Under the pieces are notes generated by a model that was given only the letters and a program-made list of their open reading frames with translations, searched no databases and was not told the DNA's origin. Positions 25,933-34,796 of a DNA stretch of 64,000 nucleotides are shown one piece after another (within the stretch, counting starts at the first letter, position 1; every line of letters starts with the position of its first letter). This stretch comes from Streptomyces sp. NBC_00239 (lineage in GTDB: Bacteria > Actinomycetota > Actinomycetes > Streptomycetales > Streptomycetaceae): assembly GCF_036194065.1 (NCBI RefSeq), contig NZ_CP108095.1:8122001-8186000 (forward strand), read 5' to 3'. Made by a program: the position numbers and the translations under genes.

Positions 25933-26895
25933 TCAGGGGCAGCTCGACTGCGGGTCGTCGTGGACGAGGGCGCAGATCATCTGCTCGCCGCGCCGGTCGT
26001 CCGGATAGGTCCTGAGCAGTTCGGCCTTGAAGTCGTTCCACTGACGGGTGGTCTCGGCGGTGGCCCCGGAAATGGCGCGGTTGAAGTTGGCATCGGTTTT
26101 GGAGCGGCGGGACGCGGCGGTGTCCTTGTTCAGGGCGCGGTTGTGCGCGACTCGGCCGACGCAGTCGTCCTTGACACCGGTGGAATCGAAGTCGGAGTAG
26201 CAGCCGGTCGTGAGGTCCACGGGTATCCGGGTGCGCGCTTCCCATGTCCAGTCGGCGTCCGTCATGGTGCTGTAGCGGCGGATGTCGAAGAAGGCGGGCA
26301 CATCGGTGCGTCCCAGTCCGGGAGGGTCGGCGGGGCCGACCGGGCCGGGCGCGGCCCGGTCGGACCAGTTCGAGTGCGAGTAGAAGTCCTGGAGCTGGTG
26401 CCAGCCGCGACCGAGCTGTTCCAGCACGTCGCACTTGGCGCGGTCGGGAGTCTCCTTCGAGGTGCAGGGGGACGACAGGTCGGTCTGGTCGGCCCGGACC
26501 TTGCCGTGTACGTCGACCAAGCCGTCGGCCGCTCGGACCGCGTTCCGGAAGCGGGCGACGGAGGTACGGATACAGGCGAGGAGCTCGGTGGTGGCCTCGT
26601 CCCGGCTGCGGGGGTAGTCCTCGACGTAGCGGGGTGCGAGGTAGTCGGCGTTGTCGCAGTGCAGAGGGCCGAGGAGGAAGTATCCGCCGTGGTCATTTGC
26701 GTTGATCGCCCCGTCGCGCGCATCAGCCATCTCGAACAGGGTGGCCGGCTCCCAAGGCAGGGCTGCCCGTGTGATGGTCTCGTGGTTGCCACCGGTGAAC
26801 GCGTGCGCGGGGTCGGACGGCGCAGCGGCCAGGGCAATCGCGAAGCCGGCCACAACGGTCGTTCGCGCCAGGCTGGGCCGCAGGCGGTATGACAC
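25933..26895 (-). CDS. Secreted Het-C/CinY-like protein
   Basis: 320 residues. The leader SLARTTVVAGFAIALAAAPS is a signal peptide, with cleavage near AHA. The mature protein has GGNHETITRAALPW and GRGWHQLQDFYSHSNWSD, patterns of Het-C-like and zinc-dependent phospholipase C-like proteins in which His and Asp residues bind metal. Several Cys pairs fit extracellular folding. The GTG at 26895 is preceded by GGAG; a longer in-frame extension to 27108 lacks any similarity. The exact activity is uncertain. A short decayed copy of the WHQLQDFYSHSN segment lies at 34797-34900. Confidence 0.72.
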   Translation of the reverse strand: MSYRLRPSLARTTVVAGFAIALAAAPSDPAHAFTGGNHETITRAALPWEPATLFEMADARDGAINANDHGGYFLLGPLHCDNADYLAPRYVEDYPRSRDEATTELLACIRTSVARFRNAVRAADGLVDVHGKVRADQTDLSSPCTSKETPDRAKCDVLEQLGRGWHQLQDFYSHSNWSDRAAPGPVGPADPPGLGRTDVPAFFDIRRYSTMTDADWTWEARTRIPVDLTTGCYSDFDSTGVKDDCVGRVAHNRALNKDTAASRRSKTDANFNRAISGATAETTRQWNDFKAELLRTYPDDRRGEQMICALVHDDPQSSCP

Positions 26896-27128
26896 GCGAC
26901 GCTCCAGTCGTACGAGTGGTGCGGAGCCGAAGCTTCTCGGCGCCCGTTGGAAGCTGGGCTTCTGACGGAGTTCTGATGGAGCCGAACGTCTACCTGCCAG
27001 CCTAACGAGCCACCGGTGGTCCGGCCTGGTGCCTCCCACGATGGGCGCAACTGAACGCGCGGACCTGCGCTGCCGCGTGTCCAATGGCCGGGAGCCCGCC
27101 TTCGCCACAGCCGTCCCCAGGGAGTGTC

Positions 27129-28457
27129 ATGAGTGTGCCGCCCGAGCCGCCCGAGCCGCCCGAGCCGCCCGAGCCGCCCGAGCCGCCCGCCGGGGCGCCC
27201 GCACCGGCTCGGGCGGGTGGACCGCGTGGCCGGCGGATCGTGACGAGTGCCGTCTCGGCGGTGCTGATCACGCTCACCTGCATCCTCGTACCGCTCTCGA
27301 TCCTCACCGTCTGGGTGCACGACATCGTGTTGGACACCGACCGGTACGTGTCCACCGTCGCTCCCCTCGCCTCCGACCCGGCGATCGAAGCGGCCTCCGC
27401 GCGCCGTATCACCGAGGCGGCCGACGTCCGGGTCGACGGGGCCCAGGTAGCGTCCGACCTCGCGCAATGGCTCGAATCGCAGGGGCTGCCGGCCCGTGTC
27501 GGCACGGCGGTCAAGGCGCTGGGCCCGCAGCTGGACTCCGCCGCCGATGCGGCTGTCTCCAAGGTGGCGACCCGCTTCGTGGAGAGCGACCGGTTCGAGA
27601 GGGTCTGGACGACGGCCAACCGCGCTGCTCACTCCTCCGTGGTGCACGCGCTGACCGGTGAGGGCCGTGGCGCTGTGGGAGTCGAGGGCGGCACCGTCAC
27701 GCTCGATGTCGGGGCTGCCGTGGAGACCGTCAAGCAGGACCTCGTGAAGGCGGGGATCGCTCCTGCCGAGAAGATCCCCGCGGTCGACAAGCAGATGGTG
27801 CTCTTCCAGTCCGACAAGCTTGCGAAGATCAGAGGCGCGGTCCACCTCCTCGACGTCCTGGGCAACTGGCTTCCCGTGCTCACGGTGGTCCTCGGCGCCA
27901 TCGGGGTGCTGGTCGCACGGCGCCGACGCCGTGCGCTGGTCACCACCATGCTGTGCGCAGCCGCTGCCTGTCTGATCGTCGCCATCGGCCTCGTCGTCGC
28001 CCGCCGCTACTACCTCGACCACCTCCCGGAGCAGGTCCAGTCGCCTGCCGCCGCAGCGGCGATCTTCGACACGCTCGTGCGGTTCCTGAGGGTCAGCCTC
28101 CGCACTGCGATGGTCCTCGGAGTCGTGGTGGCCATCGGCGCCTACCTGTCCGGCGGAGGGCGGCTGCCACGCGGTGTGCGAGGCACGGCTGAACGCGCGG
28201 CGGACTCCGCTGCCGGCTGGGGCTCCTCCCACGGGGTACACACCGGCCGGGTCGGTACGTGGGTGCAAGCCCGCCGGCGCTGGCTCACCACCGGCGTGCT
28301 GCTCGTCCTCGCCCTCGTGTTCGCCCTGTGGAACCACCCCACGGTGCTCACGGTCCTGCTGCTGGTCCTCATCCTCCTCGCGGTGCTCGCCGTACTGGCG
28401 CTGCTGGCGGCCGGCGGCCGGGTGAGCACGGAGGCGGAGCGTCCGGCGGAACGATAG
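27129..28457 (+). CDS. Integral membrane protein with Pro-Glu repeat N-terminus
   Basis: 442 residues. It begins with five PPE repeats and a Pro/Ala linker. It then has one membrane helix (about 40-65: VTSAVSAVLITLTCILVPLS), a large outside domain of 170 residues, and about four more helices toward the C-terminus (LGNWLPVLTVVLGAIGVLVA, LLVLALVFALWNHPTVLTVL and others). Charged R-rich loops separate them. It resembles a family of Streptomyces membrane proteins with no known role. The ATG at 27129 has CAGGGAG upstream. The start of the reading frame further upstream is rejected. Confidence 0.78.
   Translation: MSVPPEPPEPPEPPEPPEPPAGAPAPARAGGPRGRRIVTSAVSAVLITLTCILVPLSILTVWVHDIVLDTDRYVSTVAPLASDPAIEAASARRITEAADVRVDGAQVASDLAQWLESQGLPARVGTAVKALGPQLDSAADAAVSKVATRFVESDRFERVWTTANRAAHSSVVHALTGEGRGAVGVEGGTVTLDVGAAVETVKQDLVKAGIAPAEKIPAVDKQMVLFQSDKLAKIRGAVHLLDVLGNWLPVLTVVLGAIGVLVARRRRRALVTTMLCAAAACLIVAIGLVVARRYYLDHLPEQVQSPAAAAAIFDTLVRFLRVSLRTAMVLGVVVAIGAYLSGGGRLPRGVRGTAERAADSAAGWGSSHGVHTGRVGTWVQARRRWLTTGVLLVLALVFALWNHPTVLTVLLLVLILLAVLAVLALLAAGGRVSTEAERPAER
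27138..27188. repeat. CCGCCCGAG nonamer tandem repeat
   Basis: Five perfect CCGCCCGAG units plus a partial one encode PPE repeats at the N-terminus of the membrane protein. Each unit is 9 bp, so gain or loss keeps the frame. Confidence 0.85.
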
Positions 28458-28791
28458 CCGGCACCCGGTGAGCACCGTCCCCTTGAAGGGGGACCGGGAC
28501 CGGGCCGCCGCCTGCGTGGCGATCATCTGAGGGAGCCAGGAGAATGGAGGGGCTGGCGAAGCAGCCGCCCGGCGGGCTCGTACGGACTGGGTGCCCGCAG
28601 CGTCGCGAGACGGAGCGAGACGCCCCCGCGGCTGTCCTCGGATGCGGCCCAGGGGCTCCGAGTCGGCACCTCGCTGCAGAGAGGTGATGGCCGACTGCCG
28701 GCGATCCCGAGCGAGGCCGCGCGGGACCCAAGCGCATTTCTGCCCGTGGCAGCACGTCAGCAGGCGGCAGTAGGAACACAGGTGATCGCAC
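28458..28791. other. Intergenic region, no gene seen
   Basis: About 330 bases with no convincing coding frame. The last 25 bases before 28792 match the sequence upstream of the intact amidotransferase gene at 31504, including the ribosome-site region, and mark the start of the duplicated segment. Confidence 0.5.
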
Positions 28792-28893
28792 ATGTGTCGA
28801 TGGCTCGCCTACTCGGGGACCCCCATGTTGCTCGACACCATCCTGTACAAACCGGCCCACTCCCTGATCGACCAGAGCCTGCACGCCAAGTGC
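28792..28893 (+). pseudogene. Truncated class II glutamine amidotransferase (first 33 codons only)
   Basis: Codons 1-33 (MCRWLAYSGTPMLLDTILYK and onward) are nearly identical to the intact gene at 31504, including the catalytic Cys2. After codon 33 the similarity ends abruptly and the frame runs, out of phase, into the following gene. About 245 codons are missing. The next 25-30 bases match the sequence just upstream of the second PLDc_N/SHOCT gene. The structure therefore fits a simple internal deletion within a duplicated module. No functional enzyme can be made. Confidence 0.82.
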
Positions 28894-28936
28894 GCTCTGG
28901 GAACCAGCCCCCGCCCCAACCGACAGGAGACCGGCG

Positions 28937-29353
28937 ATGAACGGAACGATGCTCGATCTCGCGGTGGACTACCCGCTGCTGAACATGTTCTGGACCATGA
29001 TGATGGTCTTCCTCTGGGTCCTCTGGTTCATGCTCCTCTTCCGCGTCATCGGCGACATCTTCCGCGACGACGAGCTGAACGGCTGGGGAAAGGCCGGATG
29101 GACCGTCTTCGTCATCCTGCTGCCCTTCCTGGGCGTGTTCGTGTACCTGATCGCCCGGGGGCGGGGGATGGGCGAACGCGAGCTGAAGAGGGCTCAGCAG
29201 CATGAGCAGGCATTCCGCTCCTACGTACAGGAGAGCGCCGGAGCCAGGAGCGCTGCCGACGAGCTGTCCCGGCTCGCCGAGCTCAAGAACCGCGGAGACA
29301 TCACGGCAGCCGAGTACGAGCAGGCCAAGGCCAAGGTCCTCCTCGCGTCCTGA
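28937..29353 (+). CDS. PLDc_N/SHOCT domain membrane protein (copy 1)
   Basis: 138 residues. Two hydrophobic helices (about 14-37 and 53-75: MMMVFLWVLWFMLLFRVIGD, VILLPFLGVFVYLIARGRG) form the PLDc_N segment. A charged linker follows, then a C-terminal SHOCT helix pair (ADELSRLAELKNRGDITAAE). It is about 85 percent identical to the protein at 32462-32875. The sequence before the ATG has GACAGGAGACCGGCG, a good ribosome site. SHOCT tails are short oligomerisation modules. The role is unknown; it is probably a stress-induced inner-membrane protein. Confidence 0.83.
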   Translation: MNGTMLDLAVDYPLLNMFWTMMMVFLWVLWFMLLFRVIGDIFRDDELNGWGKAGWTVFVILLPFLGVFVYLIARGRGMGERELKRAQQHEQAFRSYVQESAGARSAADELSRLAELKNRGDITAAEYEQAKAKVLLAS

Positions 29354-29478
29354 GGGCCGAACCGGCCGCCGGAGGGCACCCGCACGCAAGGCGCGCACCA
29401 TGAGAGCGACACGGGTTGTCGTCACCGCCGGCCCCTGCCTCCCGGCGGGGGCGGAGCACGGGTGCGGGGTGCGTCGCC

Positions 29479-30162
29479 ATGGTGCTTGACCTGCTCCTCA
29501 TCGGCTTGGTGGTCACCCTCTTCCCCTTGCCGATCATGGCCTTCGTGTTGGTCGTCTCCGCACCTCGCGGGGTGAGGAAGGGGCTGGCCTTCATCCTGGC
29601 CTGGCTGGCCTGTCTGGTGGCCGTCATCGCGATCGTCCTGTTCCTGACAGGCGGCGAGCCGCCCGCACCCCGCTCCCCGCCCTCCATCGCGGCACTCGTC
29701 GCCACCCTGATCATCGGCGTGGGCCTGATCGTCTACAGCGAGCGGAGACGCCGTCGCCGCCGTCGTACCGCGACGACGCCTGGTTCCTCCGACAGGGAGC
29801 AGTCCGATGCCTCCAGGACGTCGCTGTCCTCACGCATGGACGACGCCACCGGATGGTCCGCGGCCGCGCTCGCCGTGCTCCTGCAGCCCTGGGGGATGGT
29901 CGGCGCTGCTGCCGCCACCGTCGTGCAAGCCGATCTCTCCCACGCGGCGTCCTATCTGGCCTTGGCGGCGTTCTGCCTGCTGGCCACCTCCAGCCTGCTG
30001 GCCATGGAGCTGTACATGGTGTTCGCGCCGGAAAGGGCCCAGCTCGCCCTGACCAACTTGCGCGAATGGCTCGAACTCCACAAGGACCCGGCGATCGTGG
30101 TCACCTGCCTCGTCCTCGGCCTGTGGCTCGTCAGCAGGAGCCTCTACCAGCTCACGGGATGA
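29479..30162 (+). CDS. GAP-family (Sap-like) membrane protein
   Basis: 227 residues. It opens with MVLDLLLIGLVVTLFPLPIM, typical of GAP proteins, which in mycobacteria help move glycolipids. The family pattern SAPRGVRKGLAFILAWLACL follows, and six hydrophobic helices are seen, with a basic loop RRRRRRRRTA in the middle. The start at ATG 29479 fits the family best; a TTG at 29416 is in frame but adds a Pro/Arg-rich lead. No clear ribosome site precedes 29479. It may export a lipid or amphiphile; this is inference from the family. Confidence 0.75.
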   Translation: MVLDLLLIGLVVTLFPLPIMAFVLVVSAPRGVRKGLAFILAWLACLVAVIAIVLFLTGGEPPAPRSPPSIAALVATLIIGVGLIVYSERRRRRRRRTATTPGSSDREQSDASRTSLSSRMDDATGWSAAALAVLLQPWGMVGAAAATVVQADLSHAASYLALAAFCLLATSSLLAMELYMVFAPERAQLALTNLREWLELHKDPAIVVTCLVLGLWLVSRSLYQLTG

Positions 30163-30340
30163 ACGAGCGGAGCGTCTTTGATCGGGGCGAGCCGGGGCGT
30201 CCGGTTGCGACGGGGCTGTCACAAGCTTCGAAGATCGCTTGACCTTGCCCCAGGGGGAGAGGTGACAGTGTCTCCGCCGACCACCTGAGCGGGCTGTCTG
30301 GGTCCGCCCGGCAGACCAGGACGAAGAGGGGGGAGTTCGC

Positions 30341-30985
30341 GTGATCGCGACCGCGACCTGCGTCATTCTCGACATCGGCGGCGTGCTGGAGAACACGCCG
30401 GAAACGGGATGGGTGCAACGGTGGGAAGAGCGGCTGGACCTGCTACCCGGCACCGTCCACGAGCGGATGCGCGACGTGTGGCGGGCTGGGAGCGTAGGGG
30501 GCATCAGCGAGCGAGAGGTGCACGAGCAAGTGGCGGCCCGTTTGGGCCTCGACGCCCCGCGGGTTGAAGCCTTCATGGCTGATCTCTGGGCGGAGTATCT
30601 GGGGACGCCGAACGTGGAGCTCATCAACTACGTGCGAGGGCTGCGCGGAAGGTGCAAGTTGGGCATCCTGAGCAACAGTTTCGTCGGCGCCAGGGAGCGG
30701 GAGACGACGCTGTATCACTTCGACGAACTGGTCGAGCAGATCGTCTACTCGCACGAGATCGGCATCGAGAAGCCCGACCCGCGTGCTTTCGAGGTCGCAT
30801 GCGCCAGCTTGGACGTGCAACCGGAGAACTGCCTGTTCATCGACGATGTCCCAGTCATCGTCGAGGCCGCTCAGGCGGCGGGCATGCAGGCGCATCTGTT
30901 CGAGGACAATGCCGGGACCATCGCGCGTATCGCAGCGCACTTGAACGCCGGGCCCTTGGTCCCATCGCGCGTCCCCCTCGGATGA
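30341..30985 (+). CDS. HAD-superfamily hydrolase (subfamily IA, DxGGV type)
   Basis: 214 residues. Motif I is ILDIGGVLENT (nucleophile Asp near residue 11, with GGV in place of the more common DGT), motif II is LGILSNSFVG, motif III includes the Lys in HEIGIEKPDPRAFEVA, and motif IV is CLFIDDVPVIVEAAQAAGM. The cap is helical. It resembles epoxide-hydrolase-N and haloacid-dehalogenase-like members. A GTG start is preceded by GAGGGGGGAG. The substrate cannot be told from sequence. Confidence 0.83.
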   Translation: MIATATCVILDIGGVLENTPETGWVQRWEERLDLLPGTVHERMRDVWRAGSVGGISEREVHEQVAARLGLDAPRVEAFMADLWAEYLGTPNVELINYVRGLRGRCKLGILSNSFVGARERETTLYHFDELVEQIVYSHEIGIEKPDPRAFEVACASLDVQPENCLFIDDVPVIVEAAQAAGMQAHLFEDNAGTIARIAAHLNAGPLVPSRVPLG

Positions 30986-31503
30986 CGTCGGCCTGGCCGG
31001 TCTCCGGCGGGTGCAGGCCACATGACAGCCACCCGGGAGGTCCCTGCCACCAGCGCATCCCCGGGCCGAACGACCGTTCCGAGCCGGTGAGTGGGTGGCA
31101 GGCCCGCCGGCTCGGCGTAGGCCATGCCCTACGGGCACCGGCAAATGTGGTCAGGACGACTCCGGCGACCCGTCGGCCGGGCTCGGGCATCCGCGCAGGC
31201 GACCACGTCGAGCCCGACGCAGGCGTACCGCGCCAAGTGGACGATCCGCGCCCGCATGGCGATGCAACGCAGGGGAGGCGAAAATGAGACTGACCGGATG
31301 AGAGTCACCCGACCGGCGGACAAGGCGTCGCCGGCAGACCAGGAGGCGGTGCTCCATCCTCGACGCGCTCAAGGAAGATCCGGCAGGGCGGCGGAGCGCG
31401 GCCGCGCGGTAACGGCGAACTCGTCGGAAGACTCGGGAAGCCGGGGGCAAGCGGGACACAGCAGCATTCCCGCAGGTACAGGTAGGAACAAAGGTGATCG
31501 CTC
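30986..31503. other. Long intergenic region, no gene seen
   Basis: About 520 bases. Short frames exist on both strands but none shows a known family or good start. The segment ending at 31503 matches 28768-28791 in front of the deleted amidotransferase copy. The rest may be decayed sequence. Confidence 0.5.
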
Positions 31504-32340
31504 ATGTGCCGATGGCTGGCCTACTCGGGAACACCCCTGCTGCTCGACACCATCCTTTACAAACCGGCCCACTCGCTGATCGACCAGAGCCTGCACTCCA
31601 AGCTGGGCGTGGAGACGACGAACGGCGATGGCTTCGGCGTCGGGTGGTACCCGGAGGGCAGCAATGGCACCCCCGCGCTCCTGCGGGACGTCGGTCCCGC
31701 CTGGAACAACCGCAACCTGCGGGAACTCGCGGACCACGTCACCTCCCCGTTGTTCTTCGCCCACATCAGGGCGTCGACGGGCACGGCGGTGCAGCAGACG
31801 AACTGTCACCCCTTCCGGCACGGCCGCTGGATGTGGATGCACAACGGCTCCATCGCCGGCTTCCACATGATGCGGCGCGACCTCACCCTGCTCGTCGACC
31901 CCGTGCTGTACTCCGAGATCGAAGGGACGACGGACTCGGAGACGATGTTCTACCTGGCGCTCACCTTCGGCTTGGAGGAGGACCCGCCGGGCGCCGTCGC
32001 CAGGATGGTGGGGGTGGTGGAGCGCGTCGGCCGCGAGCACGGCGTCGAGCACCCGATGCAGATGACGGTCGCCGTCAGTGACGGGACGACTGTGTGGGCC
32101 TTCCGCTACTCCAGCGAGGGCGCCTCACGGTCGCTCTTCTACAGCACCCGCGTGGACACACTGCGCAAACTGCACCCCGACATGGCCTTCCTCCAGGACG
32201 TGTCCGACGAGACCCGACTGGTGGTGTCCGAACCTCTCGGTGATCTGCCCGGTGCCTGGAACGAGGTACCCGAGAGCAGCTACGGCGTCGTGCACGCCGG
32301 GGCCGACGATTTGCGTCCCTTCAACCCGGAACCGGCATGA
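31504..32340 (+). CDS. Class II glutamine amidotransferase (YafJ/EgtC-like)
   Basis: 278 residues. Met-Cys starts the protein, so Cys2 is the N-terminal nucleophile after Met removal. Ntn-hydrolase signatures follow: NGDGFGVGWYPEG, FFAHIRASTG and NCHPFRHGRWMWMHNGSIAG, which hold the glutamine-binding Arg, Asn and Gly residues. It hydrolyses a gamma-glutamyl amide or releases ammonia; EgtC relatives act in ergothioneine synthesis, but no egt genes lie nearby. The gene is followed after 121 bp by the PLDc_N/SHOCT gene, and the same order exists, broken, at 28792. It is the complete copy of the module. Confidence 0.86.
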   Translation: MCRWLAYSGTPLLLDTILYKPAHSLIDQSLHSKLGVETTNGDGFGVGWYPEGSNGTPALLRDVGPAWNNRNLRELADHVTSPLFFAHIRASTGTAVQQTNCHPFRHGRWMWMHNGSIAGFHMMRRDLTLLVDPVLYSEIEGTTDSETMFYLALTFGLEEDPPGAVARMVGVVERVGREHGVEHPMQMTVAVSDGTTVWAFRYSSEGASRSLFYSTRVDTLRKLHPDMAFLQDVSDETRLVVSEPLGDLPGAWNEVPESSYGVVHAGADDLRPFNPEPA

Positions 32341-32461
32341 CACATCGTCGCATTCCCCTACGCGGGCTGTTCCAGAGGCCGCAGACGACGGCGGGCGTCT
32401 CGCTTGCCTCGCGGTCCCGAACAGGTAGCCGCGCCCCGTCACAACCGGGAGGAGACCGGCC

Positions 32462-32875
32462 ATGAACGACTCGGTGATGAACCTGGCAGTGGACTACCCG
32501 CTGCTGAACATGTTCTGGACCATGATGATGGTCTTCCTCTGGGTCCTCTGGTTCATGCTCCTCTTCCGCGTCATCGGCGACATCTTCCGCGACGACGAGC
32601 TGAACGGCTGGGGAAAGGCCGGATGGACCATCTTCGTGATCATCCTGCCCTTCCTCGGCGTGTTCGTGTACCTCATCGCCCGCGGGCGCGGGATGGGCGA
32701 ACGCGAGCTGAGGCGGGCCCAGGCGAACGAGCAGGCGTTCCGCTCCTACGTACGCGAGAACGCCACACCCGCGAGCGCCGCCGAGGAACTGACACGGCTC
32801 GCCGAACTCAAGAACCGCGGCGACATCACGGCAGCCGAGTACGAACAGGCCAAGGCCAAAGCCCTCGCGATCTGA
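32462..32875 (+). CDS. PLDc_N/SHOCT domain membrane protein (copy 2)
   Basis: 137 residues, nearly identical through residue 75 to the copy at 28937-29353 and diverging mostly in the linker (QANEQAFRSYVRENATPASA). It has the same two hydrophobic helices and the same C-terminal SHOCT motif (LAELKNRGDITAAEYEQAKA). CCGGGAGGAGACC upstream is a strong ribosome site. It lies 121 bp after the intact amidotransferase gene and converges on the MFS gene, whose stop is 26 bp away. Role unknown. Confidence 0.83.
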   Translation: MNDSVMNLAVDYPLLNMFWTMMMVFLWVLWFMLLFRVIGDIFRDDELNGWGKAGWTIFVIILPFLGVFVYLIARGRGMGERELRRAQANEQAFRSYVRENATPASAAEELTRLAELKNRGDITAAEYEQAKAKALAI

Positions 32876-32901
32876 CCTCCTGAAGGGCGCCTGCCGGCCC
32901 G

Positions 32902-34515
32902 TCATGTCTTCGAGCGCGCCTGGGTGTTCGGGATTCGCTGGGTGAAGAACAGCGCGACCAGCGCGGCGAGGGCGAGGACGGCGAGTGCGGCGCGCAGGCC
33001 GGCGAGACGCGCGGCGGCGTTCGCGTCGAGCGCCGCCGAGGACAGCTCGGGACTCGTACCCGCTTCGTCGAGGGCGGCCTTGAGCTGGGCGTCCGACATG
33101 AAGGGCACGCCGCTTTCGAGCCTTACGGTTGCCTGGCTCTTGACCTCGGCCGGGATGGCCTGGTTCTGCTCGACGCTGGTGAGGAACGAGGCCCCGAGCA
33201 CCGCGATCATGATCGAACCGGCCAGAGCCGTTCCGATCGAAGCGCCGAGGTTGGTGACGGCGTTCTGGACACCGCCGACTTCGGCACTCTGCCGGTCCGG
33301 CACCGCGGACACGGTGACGGCTCCCAGCTGCGAGGCGAGGGCTCCCATGCCGAGCCCGATCAGCAGCAGCGGGACGGTGACGGCCTCGGGGCCCGCGTCC
33401 GCGTCGAGTGCGGCCAGCAAGGCCAGCGCTCCCACGAGCAGCGCGAGGACACCGAGTCGCACGACCCGCCGCGGTGAGACGTCGGGCAGGAGGCGCGGGA
33501 TCAGGATCGCGGCGGCCAGCAGGGTCAGCGAGAGCGGCAGGATGCGCGCACCGGTCTGGAGCGTGGACAGACCCAGCGCAACCGAGAGGTAGAGCGGGAC
33601 GAGGAAGAACACGCCCATCTGGACCAGGTACTGGAAGAAGAACATCGTCAAGCCGCCCGTGAGCTGACGGTTGCGCAGCAGGGCCGGGTCGACCAGCGGT
33701 TCCCGGTTGCGCTCCACCACGAGGGCTTCCCAGCGCAGGAAGAGCCAGATCAGCAGCAGGCCGGCCAGCATCAGCCATACCACCAGGGAGATCCCCAGCC
33801 AGGCGGGTGCGTCGGGCTTCGGCTGGAACCAGCCCCATGCGCCCGAGCGGAGCACGCCGTAGACGAACGCCCCGAGCCCGAGGGCGGACAGCGCGGTGCC
33901 GACCAGGTCGAGGCGCGGGCTTCCCTCGGTCTGTGCGTCCGCCGTCCGGCGGGCGAGCACGAGGATGCCGAGCACGATCACGACCTCGCCGGCGAAGACC
34001 CAGCGCCAGGAGAAGTACGTGGTGGCGACGCCGCCGATGATGGGTCCGACAGCGATCGCCACGGCACCCGCGGCGGCGACCATCCCGTAGGCGGCCGGCC
34101 GGCGCTCCGCCGCGAAGTTGGCGGCGACCAAGGCGACGATGGCGGGCAGGATCAGCGCGGCCCCGATGCCCTCCAGGAATGACCAGCCCAGCAGGAGCAC
34201 CGGCAGGTTCGGGGCCAGCGAGGTCGTCAGGGACCCGCAGCCGTAGATCACGCAGCCGATGAGGAACGCTCGCTTGTGGCCGATGAGCGCGCCGACCTTG
34301 CCGCCGGGGATCATGAACATCGCCATCACGAGGGTGTACGCCGTGATCGCGCCCTGGATCCCGGTCACGGTCGTGCCGACGTCGTCGGCCACCGTCGCGA
34401 TGGACACGTTCATGACTGAGCTGTCGAGCGCCATCAGGAACTGCCCGGACGCGAGTGTCAACAGGACGAGCCCCGCGCGCGCCGACGGTCCGGAAGTGCC
34501 TGCCGCAGGTGCCAT
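32902..34515 (-). CDS. DHA2-type MFS multidrug exporter (14 TM)
   Basis: 537 residues with about 14 hydrophobic segments. DHA2 signatures include the first-helix motif LALDSSVMNVSIATVADDVG, motif A GKVGALIGHKRAFL and motif C GFGPIIGG-like VGPIIGGVATTYFSWRWVFA. Proton-driven drug exporters such as those for puromycin, actinorhodin and methylenomycin have this layout. The C-terminal 90 residues include a soluble loop before the last helix. The start at ATG 34515 is chosen by family alignment; an in-frame extension upstream exists without similarity. The substrate is unknown. No regulator is adjacent. Confidence 0.85.
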   Translation of the reverse strand: MAPAAGTSGPSARAGLVLLTLASGQFLMALDSSVMNVSIATVADDVGTTVTGIQGAITAYTLVMAMFMIPGGKVGALIGHKRAFLIGCVIYGCGSLTTSLAPNLPVLLLGWSFLEGIGAALILPAIVALVAANFAAERRPAAYGMVAAAGAVAIAVGPIIGGVATTYFSWRWVFAGEVVIVLGILVLARRTADAQTEGSPRLDLVGTALSALGLGAFVYGVLRSGAWGWFQPKPDAPAWLGISLVVWLMLAGLLLIWLFLRWEALVVERNREPLVDPALLRNRQLTGGLTMFFFQYLVQMGVFFLVPLYLSVALGLSTLQTGARILPLSLTLLAAAILIPRLLPDVSPRRVVRLGVLALLVGALALLAALDADAGPEAVTVPLLLIGLGMGALASQLGAVTVSAVPDRQSAEVGGVQNAVTNLGASIGTALAGSIMIAVLGASFLTSVEQNQAIPAEVKSQATVRLESGVPFMSDAQLKAALDEAGTSPELSSAALDANAAARLAGLRAALAVLALAALVALFFTQRIPNTQARSKT

Positions 34516-34625
34516 GGCAGGTACGGTCCCAGTGCCTGCGACGCAGCGCGCGCAGACCCGCTGGATGGTCAGCCGGATGGGGGTGGCCGTGCGGTGCGCG
34601 GACGACCGGACCGAACGGACGCCAC

Positions 34626-34688
34626 TTCTACGGGCGCCAGCTGCGCGACATGAAGGGCTCGGCCGTCGTGGAGACCATGTCCCCGCGC
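34626..34688 (+). pseudogene. Short relic of a DUF2252 gene
   Basis: One 21-codon stretch reads FYGRQLRDMKGSAVVETMSP. It closely resembles the conserved FYVRQLRDMKGS segment of DUF2252 proteins (about 440 residues). No other part of the family is present on either side, and the frame continues without similarity. It is a leftover fragment. Confidence 0.45.
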
Positions 34689-34796
34689 CTGCCCTGCTCA
34701 CCGCGGCGATCGCCGATGGCGTCATCACCGCCACCACCGGCGTCTAGACCCCCACGGGGTGGTGGTGGGCGGGTCACGCTCGGCGGCAGCGCGGGC

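Noticed and set aside
26262..28793. 843-codon minus-strand frame
   Set aside because: It covers parts of two genes on both strands, and the protein has long low-complexity stretches (RLGRLGRLGRL). It arises from the CCGCCCGAG repeats and third-position bias.
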